A stretch of 33,509 nt of DNA. Source: DYCT01 sp051875715. GTDB lineage: Bacteria > Bacteroidota > Bacteroidia > Bacteroidales > Bacteroidaceae. Shown here piece after piece: positions 33,248 to 33,509 of this stretch. The position numbers and the translations under genes were made by a program. Positions within the stretch are counted from its first letter, which is position 1. Each line of letters opens with the position of its first letter. The stretch is from NCBI GenBank assembly GCA_051875715.1, contig JBJEHD010000090.1, forward strand, positions 1 through 33,509. Direction: 5' to 3'. The notes beneath the pieces are model-generated. The model was not told where the DNA came from, did no database searches, and saw only the letters and a list, made by a program, of their open reading frames with translations.

Positions 33248-33325
33248 GGCATTGGTTTCTTGCCTATGTCGCAAGAAATGAGCAACTTTAAGGTGCATAA
33301 CAAAAAGACTCATTACCCCAATGCC
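33248..33325. promoter_or_regulatory. Nested inverted repeats upstream of the DinD/RhuM fusion
   Basis: TTTCTTGC (33256-33263) and GCAAGAAA (33271-33278) are perfect 8-base arms around 7 bases. An outer pair, GGCATTGG (33248-33255) and CCAATGCC (33318-33325), encloses them. The inner repeat is 56-78 bases upstream of the fusion gene start and could be an operator for it or for the small plus-strand frame beyond. The region 33201-33320 holds no other gene that I can support. Confidence 0.5.
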
Positions 33326-33476
33326 AGTGCACAAAGTTACAAAATTTCTCTCAGAGATAAGCGCATTTTTCAAGAATAATGAATCAGGAAGCGCAATGGT
33401 TACCATTATGAACGTGATTAAGGGCATAAAAACTCCAGTTGCGTTTGATGCGCTTTTGCAGTCGGTTGAGCCATGA
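33321..33476 (+). CDS. Small open reading frame of unknown function at the window edge
   Basis: 51 codons from ATG to TGA, divergent from the DinD/RhuM fusion. The product is mildly amphipathic (HKVTKFLSEISAFFKNN ... VTIMNVIKGIKTPVAF) without signal peptide. The frame stays open past the TGA to the window end, so this may be the broken 5' end of a longer gene such as a transposase. A 70-codon frame on the opposite strand covers the same bases and is less protein-like. I do not recognise the sequence. Confidence 0.25.
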   Translation: MPVHKVTKFLSEISAFFKNNESGSAMVTIMNVIKGIKTPVAFDALLQSVEP

Positions 33477-33509
33477 TGGAACCTGCCGCTTTCGGCTGTC
33501 CGAGGAAAG

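Noticed and set aside
30950..33509. tRNA 3' end as an integrase attachment site
   Set aside because: No duplicate of the tRNA 3' end is visible to the right within the window and no integrase gene is present. The inferred junction is about 180 bases beyond the tRNA.

Overview
The window looks like a chromosomal segment of a G+C-rich Bacteroidales bacterium (Bacteroidaceae/Prevotellaceae grade; the genus cannot be read from sequence alone). Reasons: a SusC/SusD pair, a one-protein hybrid two-component regulator, a PorT-family barrel, a long LptF/LptG permease, a fused RibBA, and promoters of the Bacteroidetes type (TTTG, about 19 bases, TAnnTTTG) before a ferredoxin gene and a tRNA gene.

1-15,400, all minus strand: a polysaccharide utilization locus (PUL). 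In transcription order it holds two tandem secreted beta-helix proteins (overlapping ATGA), SusC, SusD, a chondroitin-ABC-lyase-type PL8 enzyme with all four catalytic residues, a GH74-like double beta-propeller protein, and an unrecognised secreted protein probably of alpha/alpha-toroid fold. A stem-loop at the left edge probably ends the operon. The likely substrate is chondroitin/dermatan sulfate or hyaluronan: surface binding and lysis, SusCD import. No sulfatase or GH88 unsaturated-uronyl hydrolase is visible, so degradation would need genes elsewhere.

15,340-15,654 is a gene-free leader between the regulator and the PUL. It holds a TAnnTTTG element, a small inverted repeat, and an unusual array of three successive repeat families with 11-base (or 2 x 11-base) period that runs into the regulator's stop codon.

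15,655-24,650: the hybrid two-component sensor/regulator of the PUL, whose start codon overlaps by 4 bases the stop codon of a 1653-residue protein joining a DEDD exonuclease-like domain, a RecQ helicase and a UvrD/Rep helicase.

24,714-30,949: core genes. A PorT-like barrel, a divergent 2[4Fe-4S] ferredoxin (55 aa) with promoter and terminator, then on the minus strand START-like protein, LptF/LptG permease, RibBA and aspartate aminotransferase, ending in a strong terminator.

30,950-33,509: tRNA-Met(CAU) with promoter and two terminators, then an abrupt drop in G+C. The right end carries a DUF6155-like protein and a DinD/RhuM fusion, preceded by what looks like the 3' remnant of a core membrane-protein gene. 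This is most simply an accessory island whose left junction lies near 31,200.
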